Positions 35,379 through 42,928 of a DNA stretch of 64,000 nucleotides are shown piece by piece. Every line of letters starts with the position of its first letter. Position 1 is the stretch's first letter. The stretch is taken from positions 806,001 to 870,000 of the forward strand of contig JADJOF010000001.1 in the NCBI GenBank assembly GCA_016713885.1, given 5' to 3'. Under the pieces are notes generated by a model. It searched no databases, was not told the origin of the DNA, and worked only from the letters and a program-made list of their open reading frames with translations. The position numbers were made by a program, and so were the translations under genes. Source of the stretch: Bdellovibrionales bacterium (GTDB lineage: Bacteria; Bdellovibrionota; Bdellovibrionia; Bdellovibrionales; JAMPXM01).

Positions 35379-35927
35379 ATGCGTCGTGGACTACTCATCT
35401 TGTTGATTGCAATCGCTCTATGGAGTTTCGAAACGGTTCATGCTCAACCTGTGGCGGAGCCCACTCCGAGCGCGGACGTCCAGGGTCCCGCTCCTGCCTC
35501 CGTCGGCGATGACGAGGTCGAGCCGGTCTGCGTGGTGACGCCTAAGGCTCGTCTTCGTGTGAGTCCCTCAACAAATGCCAAAATCAGCTGGGTCGTCGGT
35601 CAACATATGCCACTCGAGCGCCTTTCGAGTAAGGACGGCTGGTCGCGCGTCCGCGATCTTCGTGGCCAAGTGCACTGGGTGATTTCAAAAGCGGTCGCGG
35701 CCAATGAAGCTTGCGCGGTCGTTCGCGTACGCACAGCTCCGCTTCATGCGGGACCGGGCTCGAAAGCTCCGCGCGCGGACTTCCGATCGGCCGATCGCTA
35801 CACAGCGTTCAAGCGGGTCGACCGCGAATCAGGCTGGGTTCGCGTAGAAGATAGCTATCGCGGAACCTTCTGGACGCAGGAAAACAACCTGTGGATTCCG
35901 ATCAAAAAATCGAAAATGGCATTTTAG
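35379..35927 (+). CDS. Secreted protein with two bacterial SH3-like domains
   Basis: 182 residues from the ATG at 35379, preceded by GGGAGGA. A signal peptide (cleavage near V-H-A-Q-P) is followed by a Pro/Ala linker, then an SH3b-like module (A-R-L-R-V-S-P-S-T-N-A-K to Q-V-H-W-V-I-S) and a second one (V-V-R-V-R-T-A-P-L-H-A-G-P to R-G-T-F-W-T-Q). Such modules often bind peptidoglycan or other periplasmic partners. It stands alone between fxsA and the DksA-like gene. Confidence 0.8.
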   Translation: MRRGLLILLIAIALWSFETVHAQPVAEPTPSADVQGPAPASVGDDEVEPVCVVTPKARLRVSPSTNAKISWVVGQHMPLERLSSKDGWSRVRDLRGQVHWVISKAVAANEACAVVRVRTAPLHAGPGSKAPRADFRSADRYTAFKRVDRESGWVRVEDSYRGTFWTQENNLWIPIKKSKMAF

Positions 35928-35928
35928 G

Positions 35929-35949
35929 TTACCGCCACGTTGGCGGTAA
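35929..35949 (+). terminator. Hairpin just after the SH3-like gene
   Basis: ttaccgcca and tggcggtaa form a perfect 9-base stem with a cgt loop, beginning two bases after the stop codon. Only tctt follows, so it would be a weak terminator or an mRNA-stabilising stem. Confidence 0.5.
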
Positions 35950-36091
35950 TCTTCGGCCCACCGGCGGCGCCATCCCCATCAAGTTCTGACTTGAGCCTGA
36001 CTGGAACAGTTCGACCGGTTCTGACAGGATTCCTATGCCCAGTAAGGGTTTGTCTCGAGTTGAGACGGGTTTTCTGCGGAAAATCGGCAAT

Positions 36092-36120
36092 TTGGCTCAT
36101 GACAGAAAATGTAAGATTAT
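36092..36120 (+). promoter_or_regulatory. Putative promoter of the DksA-like gene
   Basis: ttggct (36092-36097) and gattat (36115-36120) are 17 bases apart, acceptable -35 and -10 elements, and lie about 95 bases upstream of the start. The 286-base gap 35928-36213 holds no other recognisable feature apart from the hairpin at its left end. Confidence 0.35.
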
Positions 36121-36213
36121 GCTTGCGCGGGCCATGGCGGCTGTGGCTAACTTTCAAAGTTCCAAATTGGCACTAGCCCAGATGGGTTGGCCGGGATGGA
36201 TAGGGGGGACGAC

Positions 36214-36612
36214 ATGATTGTCAGCTTAAGAGGGGGACATTCAATGGGAGCAGTTGAGGCGACATTGGTAAAGGAATGCAAAGCGCTTCTGATAGATGCG
36301 AAGACCGAGGTTTTGAACCGCGTTCGCAGCACTCGGGCCGATCTGCATTTTGAGGACAAAGGTGGCGACGAAGCCGATCAGACGGCACGTGTCCTGGCTG
36401 AAGCTGAGACCCTGAGCCTTCATGAGCGCCTCCGCACTCAGTTGGTTGAAATCGAAATGGCATTGGCGAGAATCGAGAACGGCAGCTACGGTATCTGCGA
36501 AGAGACCGAAGAGCTGATCGAGCCCGAGCGCCTTCGCGCGATCCCCTGGACACGCCTCTCAATTGAGGGTGCTGAAATCCGCGAATCAGTTCAAAAGCGC
36601 TACGCTCGCTAA
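36214..36612 (+). CDS. DksA/TraR-like protein without zinc-finger cysteines
   Basis: 132 residues from the ATG at 36214 (GGGGGG upstream); the ATG at 36244, with AGAGGGGG upstream, is an alternative. It has the DksA layout: a coiled coil of two helices with A-D-L-H-F-E-D-K-G-G-D-E-A-D near the tip, then I-E-N-G-S-Y-G-I-C-E-E-T. In DksA, C-x2-C...C-x2-C binds zinc; here only the first Cys remains and the others read Thr, Trp/Arg and Glu. Zinc-free DksA paralogues (Pseudomonas DksA2) stay active under zinc limitation, so it may still bind RNA polymerase. The tip has D-K-G-G-D-E, with acidic residues where function requires them. Confidence 0.82.
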   Translation: MIVSLRGGHSMGAVEATLVKECKALLIDAKTEVLNRVRSTRADLHFEDKGGDEADQTARVLAEAETLSLHERLRTQLVEIEMALARIENGSYGICEETEELIEPERLRAIPWTRLSIEGAEIRESVQKRYAR

Positions 36613-36643
36613 GAGCGCAGCCCTGTAAAATTGATTCTGTGAT

Positions 36644-36682
36644 ACGCGTCAGTCCGCATGGATTGGCGCGTTTTCGTTTTTT
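36644..36682 (+). terminator. Rho-independent terminator after the DksA-like gene
   Basis: acgcgtca (36644-36651) pairs with tggcgcgt (36664-36671, one G-U pair) and is followed by tttcgtttttt. It lies 31 bases after the stop codon. Confidence 0.8.
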
Positions 36683-36690
36683 AGGGCATA

Positions 36691-37068
36691 ATGCCATCCA
36701 TGATAGCTCAAACTAAACCCGAATTTATTCGTCAGCCCGGAGTCATTGCAGGCGTTGCCGCCGGAATGGCTCGAGACTTCCAACTCGACGTCGTTTTGGT
36801 TCGCATCGTGTGGATTGCGGCCTTCTGTCTTGGCGTCGGTATTTTGGCCTACGCACTTTGTTGGATCGCCTTTCCAAAAGCGTCCGATTCGGATGCCGGT
36901 CAGCACAAACGGATTTCCGGAGTTTGCCTTGAAGTCGCCAAGCGATCGGGACAACCGGTCGGAGTGATCCGACTCGCTGCACTCTGTCTTTTGCTCGCCA
37001 GCGGCGGCAGTGCGGTCATCGGCTACGTCTTGGCAATGTTGATTCTGCCGAGTCCAACCGCAAAATAA
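36691..37068 (+). CDS. Double PspC-domain membrane protein
   Basis: 125 residues with two PspC-like halves. The first has G-V-I-A-G-V-A-A-G-M-A-R-D-F and V-L-V-R-I-V-W-I-A-A-F; the second has R-I-S-G-V-C-L-E-V-A-K-R-S-G and V-I-R-L-A-A-L-C-L-L-L-A. Each half carries the amphipathic and membrane helix of the phage-shock protein C family, involved in sensing membrane stress. An internal tandem duplication in one chain is unusual; most PspC proteins have one. A second start at 36700 (M-I-A-Q-T-K) is possible. Confidence 0.8.
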   Translation: MPSMIAQTKPEFIRQPGVIAGVAAGMARDFQLDVVLVRIVWIAAFCLGVGILAYALCWIAFPKASDSDAGQHKRISGVCLEVAKRSGQPVGVIRLAALCLLLASGGSAVIGYVLAMLILPSPTAK

Positions 37069-37098
37069 CGCACCGCTTTCTGGACGTCCAAGGTGCTG

Positions 37099-37539
37099 CT
37101 ACTTGCCGTGCGTGAGATCGTGCTCCCACTTGCGGTGCTCTTCGACATTGGCGTCGATTTCGGCCTGAGGCCAAATCCGACCTTTGCCAACGCCAGGGCA
37201 AAACGCCGCGACATCGCGAGCCCACGCTTTTGGCGTCATGGTTTCTGGCCAAAACGGCCATGTTTTGCACTGTGCGGGTCGGGCGGAGTAGATCGTGCAG
37301 CGTTTGTTTTTTAAGAACACGCAGGCATTGTCGGCACCGTCGATCAGCCGGAACACGCCCTCTTCCTTAACGCAGAACTGCTTGGTGAATTCACGAGTGG
37401 GGAGTCCGCGAAGTTTGGCCATTGCGCGACGGTCTTTTTGAGTGACGTACACAAAACCGTATTCGCCGTGCGAAACACAGCACTGGCCCGAGCCCTGACA
37501 TTCGAATTGAATTCCGTCTGAGTACCACTTCTTTTTCAC
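37099..37539 (-). CDS. YkgJ-family cysteine cluster protein
   Basis: 146 residues from the GTG at 37539, which overlaps the stop of the agmatinase-family gene as GTGA. Cysteines are arranged as F-E-C-Q-G-S-G-Q-C-C-V, then N-A-C-V-F-L, K-R-C-T-I-Y, P-A-Q-C-K-T-W-P-F and F-C-P-G, the zinc/iron-chelating pattern of the YkgJ (UPF0153) family. Its cellular role is not established. Confidence 0.88.
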   Translation of the reverse strand: MKKKWYSDGIQFECQGSGQCCVSHGEYGFVYVTQKDRRAMAKLRGLPTREFTKQFCVKEEGVFRLIDGADNACVFLKNKRCTIYSARPAQCKTWPFWPETMTPKAWARDVAAFCPGVGKGRIWPQAEIDANVEEHRKWEHDLTHGK

Positions 37540-38606
37540 GAGCGTCGCTCCGCGAGGCCATTGGTCACGGCCGCCCAGCCGCACATTTTAAAGAGCATGC
37601 GCGCGCCGACGTTGGCGTCCCACTCCGCTGCGCCCGGTGTCGGCTCAGCGACTTCGTTTAGGTCAAAACCGATAATCTGTTTTCCGGCGTCGGCAATGGC
37701 CGCCAGCAACGACACGGCTTGATCGAATGAGAGTCCGCCTGGAACCGGAGTTCCAGTGTTTGGGCAGAGTGCGGGATCAAGTCCGTCGATATCAAATGAA
37801 ACATAAATCTTCTGTGGCAGTTCGGCGATCAGCCCGCGCGCAATGGCGGTCCATGTTTCGCCGTTTTCAAGTCGCTTCTTCAGCTGTCGATCGTAGTGAG
37901 TTTGAATCCGCGGTTTTTTCGATTCGCTGTAGTTGAATTCGCCAATCGAGAAATCGCGAATGCCAACCTGCACGAGTTTCGCCGGCCCAATGCGTTCCAT
38001 CACATTGTGCATGATCGACGCGTGGCTAAAGTCGTAGCCCTGATAGGCATCACGAAGATCCGCATGCGCGTCGATATGGAGAACACCAAAATCAGCGCCG
38101 TGCACTTGCTTCAGAGCGCTGATCAATCCGAACGGAGTTGAATGATCGCCGCCAACAAGGCCAACGATTTTTCCCGCGCGCAATTTTTTAAGAGCTTCGC
38201 GTTCGACCCACTGATTGAGTTCAGACGACGCTTCGTTGATTTCTTTGCGTAAGCGTTCGGCGGATTCGCTCTCCGCTTCGCCGGCTTCGATGAGCTCAAG
38301 GCGCTCGAGCGACATTTCCTTTAGTCGAAGGTTGCGTTCAAACCACTCGCGATCAATCTCGTCCATCATGTAGCCGATTTTCCAAGCGTCGCCGGTCTCG
38401 AGATCAAAAAGATCAACTTGGCGGCTGGCTCGCAAAACAGCATCGGGGCCAAGGCTTGCGCCGCGCCCGTAGGATGTAGTCACTTCCCATGGAACGGGGA
38501 TCAGGTGCAGTTTGGCCTCGTCGGCAGTAAACGGAAGTCCAAAAACTCCGCTTTCCGCAAGGGCGGTGGAGTTTGGGTCAAACTCGGCGTGATCTGAAGT
38601 GCTCAT
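37536..38606 (-). CDS. Agmatinase/arginase family ureohydrolase
   Basis: 356 residues from the ATG at 38606 (AGGAG upstream). Manganese-binding motifs are G-G-D-H-S (about residue 150), D-A-H-A-D-L-R (about 178) and S-F-D-I-D-G-L-D-P (about 275). With the arginine decarboxylase encoded at 45968 it could complete the arginine-agmatine-putrescine route; arginase or formimidoylglutamase activity cannot be excluded. An insertion of about 50 charged residues (L-E-L-I-E-A-G-E-A-E-S-E) precedes the first motif. It is divergent from the peptide-binding lipoprotein gene. Confidence 0.85.
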   Translation of the reverse strand: MSTSDHAEFDPNSTALAESGVFGLPFTADEAKLHLIPVPWEVTTSYGRGASLGPDAVLRASRQVDLFDLETGDAWKIGYMMDEIDREWFERNLRLKEMSLERLELIEAGEAESESAERLRKEINEASSELNQWVEREALKKLRAGKIVGLVGGDHSTPFGLISALKQVHGADFGVLHIDAHADLRDAYQGYDFSHASIMHNVMERIGPAKLVQVGIRDFSIGEFNYSESKKPRIQTHYDRQLKKRLENGETWTAIARGLIAELPQKIYVSFDIDGLDPALCPNTGTPVPGGLSFDQAVSLLAAIADAGKQIIGFDLNEVAEPTPGAAEWDANVGARMLFKMCGWAAVTNGLAERRS

Positions 38607-38792
38607 CGTGGCTCCTGAGGTGTTCTGGGGATCCAAAAAAGGTCAATCCGGCACCGAGTCCTACCATGCGCTCTGTGTTATCTCCAAGCGCTCAAGACGC
38701 AAACGGTGACCTTTCGGCCCCTAAAACGTCCTTGCGAAATCGCAGTGATTTGAGGACATTACGTACGTTCTTATTTGAGGGGGAAATCGCAA

Positions 38793-40436
38793 ATGACAAA
38801 TCGAAAGTGGATCGCTCTCAGCGCGATGATCATGCTCACAGCGGGCATCATGACTATCGGCACGGGCTGCACAAAGGGCGGAAACAAAGCGGCAAGCAAA
38901 GCGGACTCAACGACCTTTCTTTACAACATCGGCAGCGAGCCAACGACTCTCAATCCGATCACAGGAACAGATGCTTACAACCAGTCGGTGCAGAGTTTCG
39001 TTCTCGATAGCTTGATGACTCGCAATCTCGACACTTATGAGTGGGAGCCGGCTCTTGCCGAGAAATTCGAAATTTCAAAAGACGGCAAAGAGTTCACCTT
39101 CACGCTTCGTGAAGGTGCAAAGTGGAGTGACGGCCAACCGCTCACGATCGAAGATGTGAAGTTCAGCTTCGATGTTATTTTTGATCCGATCTACAACGCT
39201 GCTCACCTGCGCCCCTACTACGAGAATATTGAGAAGGCCGAAGTCACAGGTCCACGCACGATTAAATTCAAAACCAAATCGAAGTACTTCGGTAACTTCG
39301 CGGTTGTGGCGGGGCTAACGGTTTTGCCAAAGCACTTCTACGGCGACGCTAAAAAAGGCAAAGAAGAAAACAAAACGATTCTCGGTTCTGGCCCGTATAT
39401 GATCGACACGTATGATAAAGGCGTTTCGCTCATTCTCAAGAAGAACCCAAATTGGTGGGGATTCACAGCGCCTGAGTACAAAGGTCGCTATAACTTTGAA
39501 AAGATTCGCCTGCGCTTCGACAAAGAAGAGAACCTTGCACTCGAGCGTCTGAAAAAAGGCGAGCTCGATTACGATTCGCTCACTCCTGAAGCATTCACGA
39601 AAAAAGCGGTCGGCGAACCGTGGGGTAAGGAGGTTCTTAAAAAGCAGGTCGAGAACTCTGCTCCTAAGTCTTACGGATACATCGGTTGGAACTTGCGCAA
39701 AGATATGTTCAAGGACAAGCGTGTTCGTCGGGCGCTCGCGCAGCTCATGAATCGCGAAGAAATGAATCAGAAGTTCCGCTTCGGAATGTCGCTTCCGGCG
39801 ACGGGCCCCTGGTATCAGCAGTCGGATTATGCCGACCACTCGGTGAAGGCGATCGCGTTTGATCCCAAGGCTGCGGGTGATCTTCTCAAAGAAGCCGGCT
39901 GGACGGACTCGAACAAAGATGGCGCACTCGACAAAGGTGGCAAGCCTTTTGAATTCACGCTGTTTTACTCGAACAAAGACACTGAGAAGTACTGGGTTCT
40001 CTACCAAGAGGATCTCAAAAAAGCGGGTATCAAACTGAACCTTCAGCTTCTCGATTGGAACGCGCTTTTAAAGAACATGGATGAGGCCAAGTTTGATGCT
40101 GTTGCGCTGGGTTGGGGCGGTGGATCGGTGGATAACGATCCAAAGCAAATCTGGCACTCGGCTTCAATCGGCAAGGGCGGATCGAACTTCATTGGTTATT
40201 CGAATAAAGAAGTCGACAAGCTCATCGACAAGGCTCGCGAAGAGCTCGATAAACAAAAGCGGATCCCGCTTTATCAAGAGATCTATCGCAAGATTGCAGA
40301 GGACGCGCCTTATGCATTCATGTTCAACGACAAGTTTGTGTTGTATGCGATCAACAACCGCATTCAGCAGCCCAAGGACACGTTTAAGTTTGCGGTCGGC
40401 ACCGAGTATTTCGCGGTGAAGGCAACGAACCAATAA
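38793..40436 (+). CDS. Peptide ABC transporter substrate-binding lipoprotein (SBP family 5)
   Basis: 547 residues from the ATG at 38793 (GAGGGGG upstream). The lipobox I-G-T-G-C (C26) anchors it in the membrane. The family 5 core is clear: S-E-P-T-T-L-N-P-I, F-T-L-R-E-G-A-K-W-S-D-G-Q, V-R-R-A-L-A-Q-L-M-N-R-E and A-F-M-F-N-D-K. It binds oligopeptides or dipeptides for uptake through the two permeases that follow. A UUCG-type hairpin in the gap to the permeases would let the binding protein be made in excess. Confidence 0.93.
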   Translation: MTNRKWIALSAMIMLTAGIMTIGTGCTKGGNKAASKADSTTFLYNIGSEPTTLNPITGTDAYNQSVQSFVLDSLMTRNLDTYEWEPALAEKFEISKDGKEFTFTLREGAKWSDGQPLTIEDVKFSFDVIFDPIYNAAHLRPYYENIEKAEVTGPRTIKFKTKSKYFGNFAVVAGLTVLPKHFYGDAKKGKEENKTILGSGPYMIDTYDKGVSLILKKNPNWWGFTAPEYKGRYNFEKIRLRFDKEENLALERLKKGELDYDSLTPEAFTKKAVGEPWGKEVLKKQVENSAPKSYGYIGWNLRKDMFKDKRVRRALAQLMNREEMNQKFRFGMSLPATGPWYQQSDYADHSVKAIAFDPKAAGDLLKEAGWTDSNKDGALDKGGKPFEFTLFYSNKDTEKYWVLYQEDLKKAGIKLNLQLLDWNALLKNMDEAKFDAVALGWGGGSVDNDPKQIWHSASIGKGGSNFIGYSNKEVDKLIDKAREELDKQKRIPLYQEIYRKIAEDAPYAFMFNDKFVLYAINNRIQQPKDTFKFAVGTEYFAVKATNQ

Positions 40437-40466
40437 TCGCGACGGACAGGGCAAACGAAAGCAACG

Positions 40467-40494
40467 AACGGGTGACTTCGGTCACCCGTTTTGT
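40467..40494 (+). terminator. Intra-operon terminator/attenuator with TTCG loop
   Basis: aacgggtgac and gtcacccgtt form a perfect 10-base stem closed by the stable ttcg loop, followed by ttgtt. Placed between the binding protein and the permease genes, it probably causes partial termination or protects the upstream mRNA. Confidence 0.85.
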
Positions 40495-40509
40495 TATTCG
40501 AAGGGTCTC

Positions 40510-41556
40510 ATGGGAACATATATACTGCGTCGTATTCTGCTGATGATCCCAACGCTGTTTGGGATCACGTTGCTTTGCTTTGTGATCATCAATTTGGCGC
40601 CTGGATCGCCGATCGATCAGAAGCTTCAACAGATGCGTATGGGCGGCGCAATGGCCGGAGGCGGTCCTGGCGGAGCGGGTGGCGGCATGAACGCGCGTAC
40701 CGAATCCGGCGTTTCCGAAGAAGTGATGGAAGCTCTCAAGAAGCAGTACGGTTTTGATAAGCCGATGCACGAGCGCTACGTCATCTGGATCAAGAATGTC
40801 GTTCAGCTCGATTTCGGCCGCAGTTTCAAATATGAGGAGCCGGTGACTGACGTGATCTTTTCGAAGATGCCGGTATCGCTGACCTTCGGTATCACGTCGC
40901 TCATTCTTTCGTACCTAGTCTGTATTCCGCTTGGCGTAATCAAAGCGCTCAAACAAGGCAGCAAGTTCGATGCGGTCTCGAGTTTCGTGCTCTTTGTCAT
41001 GTATTCAATTCCCGCATTGATTCTCGGTATTCTGCTTCGAACCTTCCTCTCTTCTGGCAACTATCTCGATTGGTTCCCACTGGCGAACGTCTATTCCGAT
41101 AACTACATGGAACTCGACACAATGGGACAGATCTGGGATCGCATCCACCACGCGATTCTGCCCATGGCTTGCTACATGGTCGGAAGTTTCACGTTTCTCA
41201 CAATCATGATGCAGAACTCGATGCTCGATGTCGTGAAGCTCGACTATGTGCGGACCGCTCGCGCAAAGGGCTTGGCCGAAAAAACGGTTTATCTCAAGCA
41301 CGCTCTCCGCAATGCGCTGATCCCGATCGTCACCGGCATGAGCGGAATCCTTTCGATCATGTTCTCGGGCTCGATCATCATTGAGTCGATTTTTTCTCTT
41401 GATGGCATGGGGCTGCTCGCGCTGACCTCGAGCAATGCCCGCGATTACAACGTGCTTATGGGACTGATTTTCTTCCAGAGTATTCTGTTCTTGTTTGGGC
41501 GCTTGTTGACGGACCTTCTCTACGTGGTCGTTGACCCGAGGATTGATTTCACATGA
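40510..41556 (+). CDS. OppB/DppB-type peptide permease
   Basis: 348 residues. Six membrane helices with the standard start Y-I-L-R-R-I-L-L-M-I-P-T-L-F-G-I and the EAA loop Y-V-R-T-A-R-A-K-G-L-A-E-K, where the transport ATPase docks. After helix 1 there is a Gly/Met-rich insert (residues about 40-62, G-G-A-M-A-G-G-G-P-G-G-A-G-G-G-M) not usual in the family; it is probably a flexible periplasmic loop. It overlaps the next permease by 4 bases. Confidence 0.92.
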   Translation: MGTYILRRILLMIPTLFGITLLCFVIINLAPGSPIDQKLQQMRMGGAMAGGGPGGAGGGMNARTESGVSEEVMEALKKQYGFDKPMHERYVIWIKNVVQLDFGRSFKYEEPVTDVIFSKMPVSLTFGITSLILSYLVCIPLGVIKALKQGSKFDAVSSFVLFVMYSIPALILGILLRTFLSSGNYLDWFPLANVYSDNYMELDTMGQIWDRIHHAILPMACYMVGSFTFLTIMMQNSMLDVVKLDYVRTARAKGLAEKTVYLKHALRNALIPIVTGMSGILSIMFSGSIIIESIFSLDGMGLLALTSSNARDYNVLMGLIFFQSILFLFGRLLTDLLYVVVDPRIDFT

Positions 41557-42569
41557 TCGAAAGATTCCTGGCGAATGAACTCTCTGTGAAGCGCTGGCGT
41601 CGATTCAAGGCGCATCGGTCGGCGATCGTCTCGATCGTCGTGCTCCTCATTTTTGGCGTGCTCAGTCTGACTGCCGAAATTTGGGCGAACAACAAACCGA
41701 TCTACCTCAGCTACCACGGCAAATCGTACTTCCCGGTTTTTCAGACGATTCATCCGTCTGATCTCGGGCGTGGCGATATCATGGTGATGGATTTCCGCAC
41801 ACTCGAGCTAGGTCCCGAGGACAGCGCGATTTGGCCGCCGGTTCGCTGGGATCCATTCGAGCGAAATGCGACACTCGACACGCTTCCAGGTGCACCTTCC
41901 TCAGACAATATTTTTGGAACTGATGAGGGTGGTCGCGATGTGGCCTCGCGCCTGCTCTATGGGTTTCGCTATTCGATGGCCTACGCTATCGCGGTTTGGT
42001 TTTTCTGTTCATTGATCGGCGTTTTCTTGGGCGCGCTGATGGGTTACTTCGCCGGTTGGGTCGACATCGTCGGTCAGCGGGTGATTGAGGTGTGGGAATC
42101 AGTTCCAGCGCTCATGCTTTTGATCATTCTGGCCTCAATGATTTCTCCAAACATCTGGATTCTCACGGCCTTCACGGTGTTCTTTGGCTGGGTTGGTATT
42201 TCGATGTACATGCGGGCCGAGTTCTTGCGCCTCAGAAAGCGCGAGTTTGTCGAAGCGGCCCGTGCGCTCGGTGCAACACAAGCTCGGATTATTTTCCGTC
42301 ATATTTTGCCGAATTCACTCACGCCATGGATCACGATGACGCCGTTCATGGTTGCCGGTGCGGTGACGGGCCTTTCATCACTCGATTATCTTGGTTTTGG
42401 TCTTCCGGCTCCGACACCTTCGTGGGGTGAGCTTCTCGGCCAGGCCCAGAAGCATTTTCAGGTGGCGTGGTGGCTTGCGGTTTTCCCAAGTTTGGCACTT
42501 TTCACCACGCTCACGTCGCTGAACCTCATCGGCTCGGCCGTTCGCGACGCCTACGATCCTCGAAAATAG
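41553..42569 (+). CDS. OppC/DppC-type peptide permease
   Basis: 338 residues. The N-terminal helix and OppC-specific F-G-T-D-E-G-G-R-D-V-A-S-R are followed by a core with E-A-A-R-A-L-G-A-T-Q-A-R-I-I-F-R-H-I-L-P as the ATPase-docking loop, and G-F-G-L-P-A-P-T-P-S-W-G-E-L-L near the end. It has a long periplasmic segment after helix 1. No ATPase genes (OppD/OppF) follow; the next gene is convergent, so the transporter must use ATPases encoded elsewhere. Confidence 0.92.
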   Translation: MIERFLANELSVKRWRRFKAHRSAIVSIVVLLIFGVLSLTAEIWANNKPIYLSYHGKSYFPVFQTIHPSDLGRGDIMVMDFRTLELGPEDSAIWPPVRWDPFERNATLDTLPGAPSSDNIFGTDEGGRDVASRLLYGFRYSMAYAIAVWFFCSLIGVFLGALMGYFAGWVDIVGQRVIEVWESVPALMLLIILASMISPNIWILTAFTVFFGWVGISMYMRAEFLRLRKREFVEAARALGATQARIIFRHILPNSLTPWITMTPFMVAGAVTGLSSLDYLGFGLPAPTPSWGELLGQAQKHFQVAWWLAVFPSLALFTTLTSLNLIGSAVRDAYDPRK

Positions 42570-42571
42570 CG

Positions 42572-42595
42572 AAAGGTACATTGTACCTTTTGGCG
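42572..42595. repeat. Dispersed palindromic repeat, copy 2
   Basis: aaaggtac and gtaccttt flank att as a perfect 8-base inverted repeat, with ttggcg trailing. Bases 42575-42595 match 13182-13202 at 20 of 21 positions. It lies three bases after the permease stop and 10 bases from the stop of the convergent lipoprotein gene, so it could terminate both. Confidence 0.75.
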
Positions 42596-42605
42596 ACTCG
42601 CCGAG

Positions 42606-42920
42606 TTATTCCGCCGGAACCGTCGGTATGGCTGGGCTGGCCGGAGTTGGTAGTGGTGTCTCATTGCAAAATGGTTGCGTGAAGGGTCCGCTCGGCACGC
42701 CATTGTGGCAAACGATAGCGCCACCGACGCAGGGGACTCCTGGCGCCGGATTGGGTTCCATGTAGCCGAACGTGGCGGCTCCATTTGCGATATAGCCAAG
42801 AGCAGTGTGGCACCCTTGATCATCAGTTTTCGATCGACTGCTTGAGCTGCCCGAGTCCTTTACGGATGAAGCGCAAGCGGCAAGGGTCAAACAGAGTACG
42901 GCGAGTATCACTCTAATCAT
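42606..42920 (-). CDS. Small cysteine-containing lipoprotein
   Basis: 104 residues with the lipobox T-L-A-A-C (C16), a Ser-rich linker and four further cysteines (Q-G-C-H, V-P-C-V, I-V-C-H, P-F-C-N) that could form two disulfides, then a Pro-rich tail. No family is recognised. It starts 9 bases after the M1-like peptidase stop and is probably in the same transcript. Confidence 0.65.
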   Translation of the reverse strand: MIRVILAVLCLTLAACASSVKDSGSSSSRSKTDDQGCHTALGYIANGAATFGYMEPNPAPGVPCVGGAIVCHNGVPSGPFTQPFCNETPLPTPASPAIPTVPAE

Positions 42921-42928
42921 GTCGACTC

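Noticed and set aside
39315..40007. A 230-codon minus-strand frame inside the peptide-binding protein gene
   Set aside because: Antisense shadow of a clear SBP family 5 gene.
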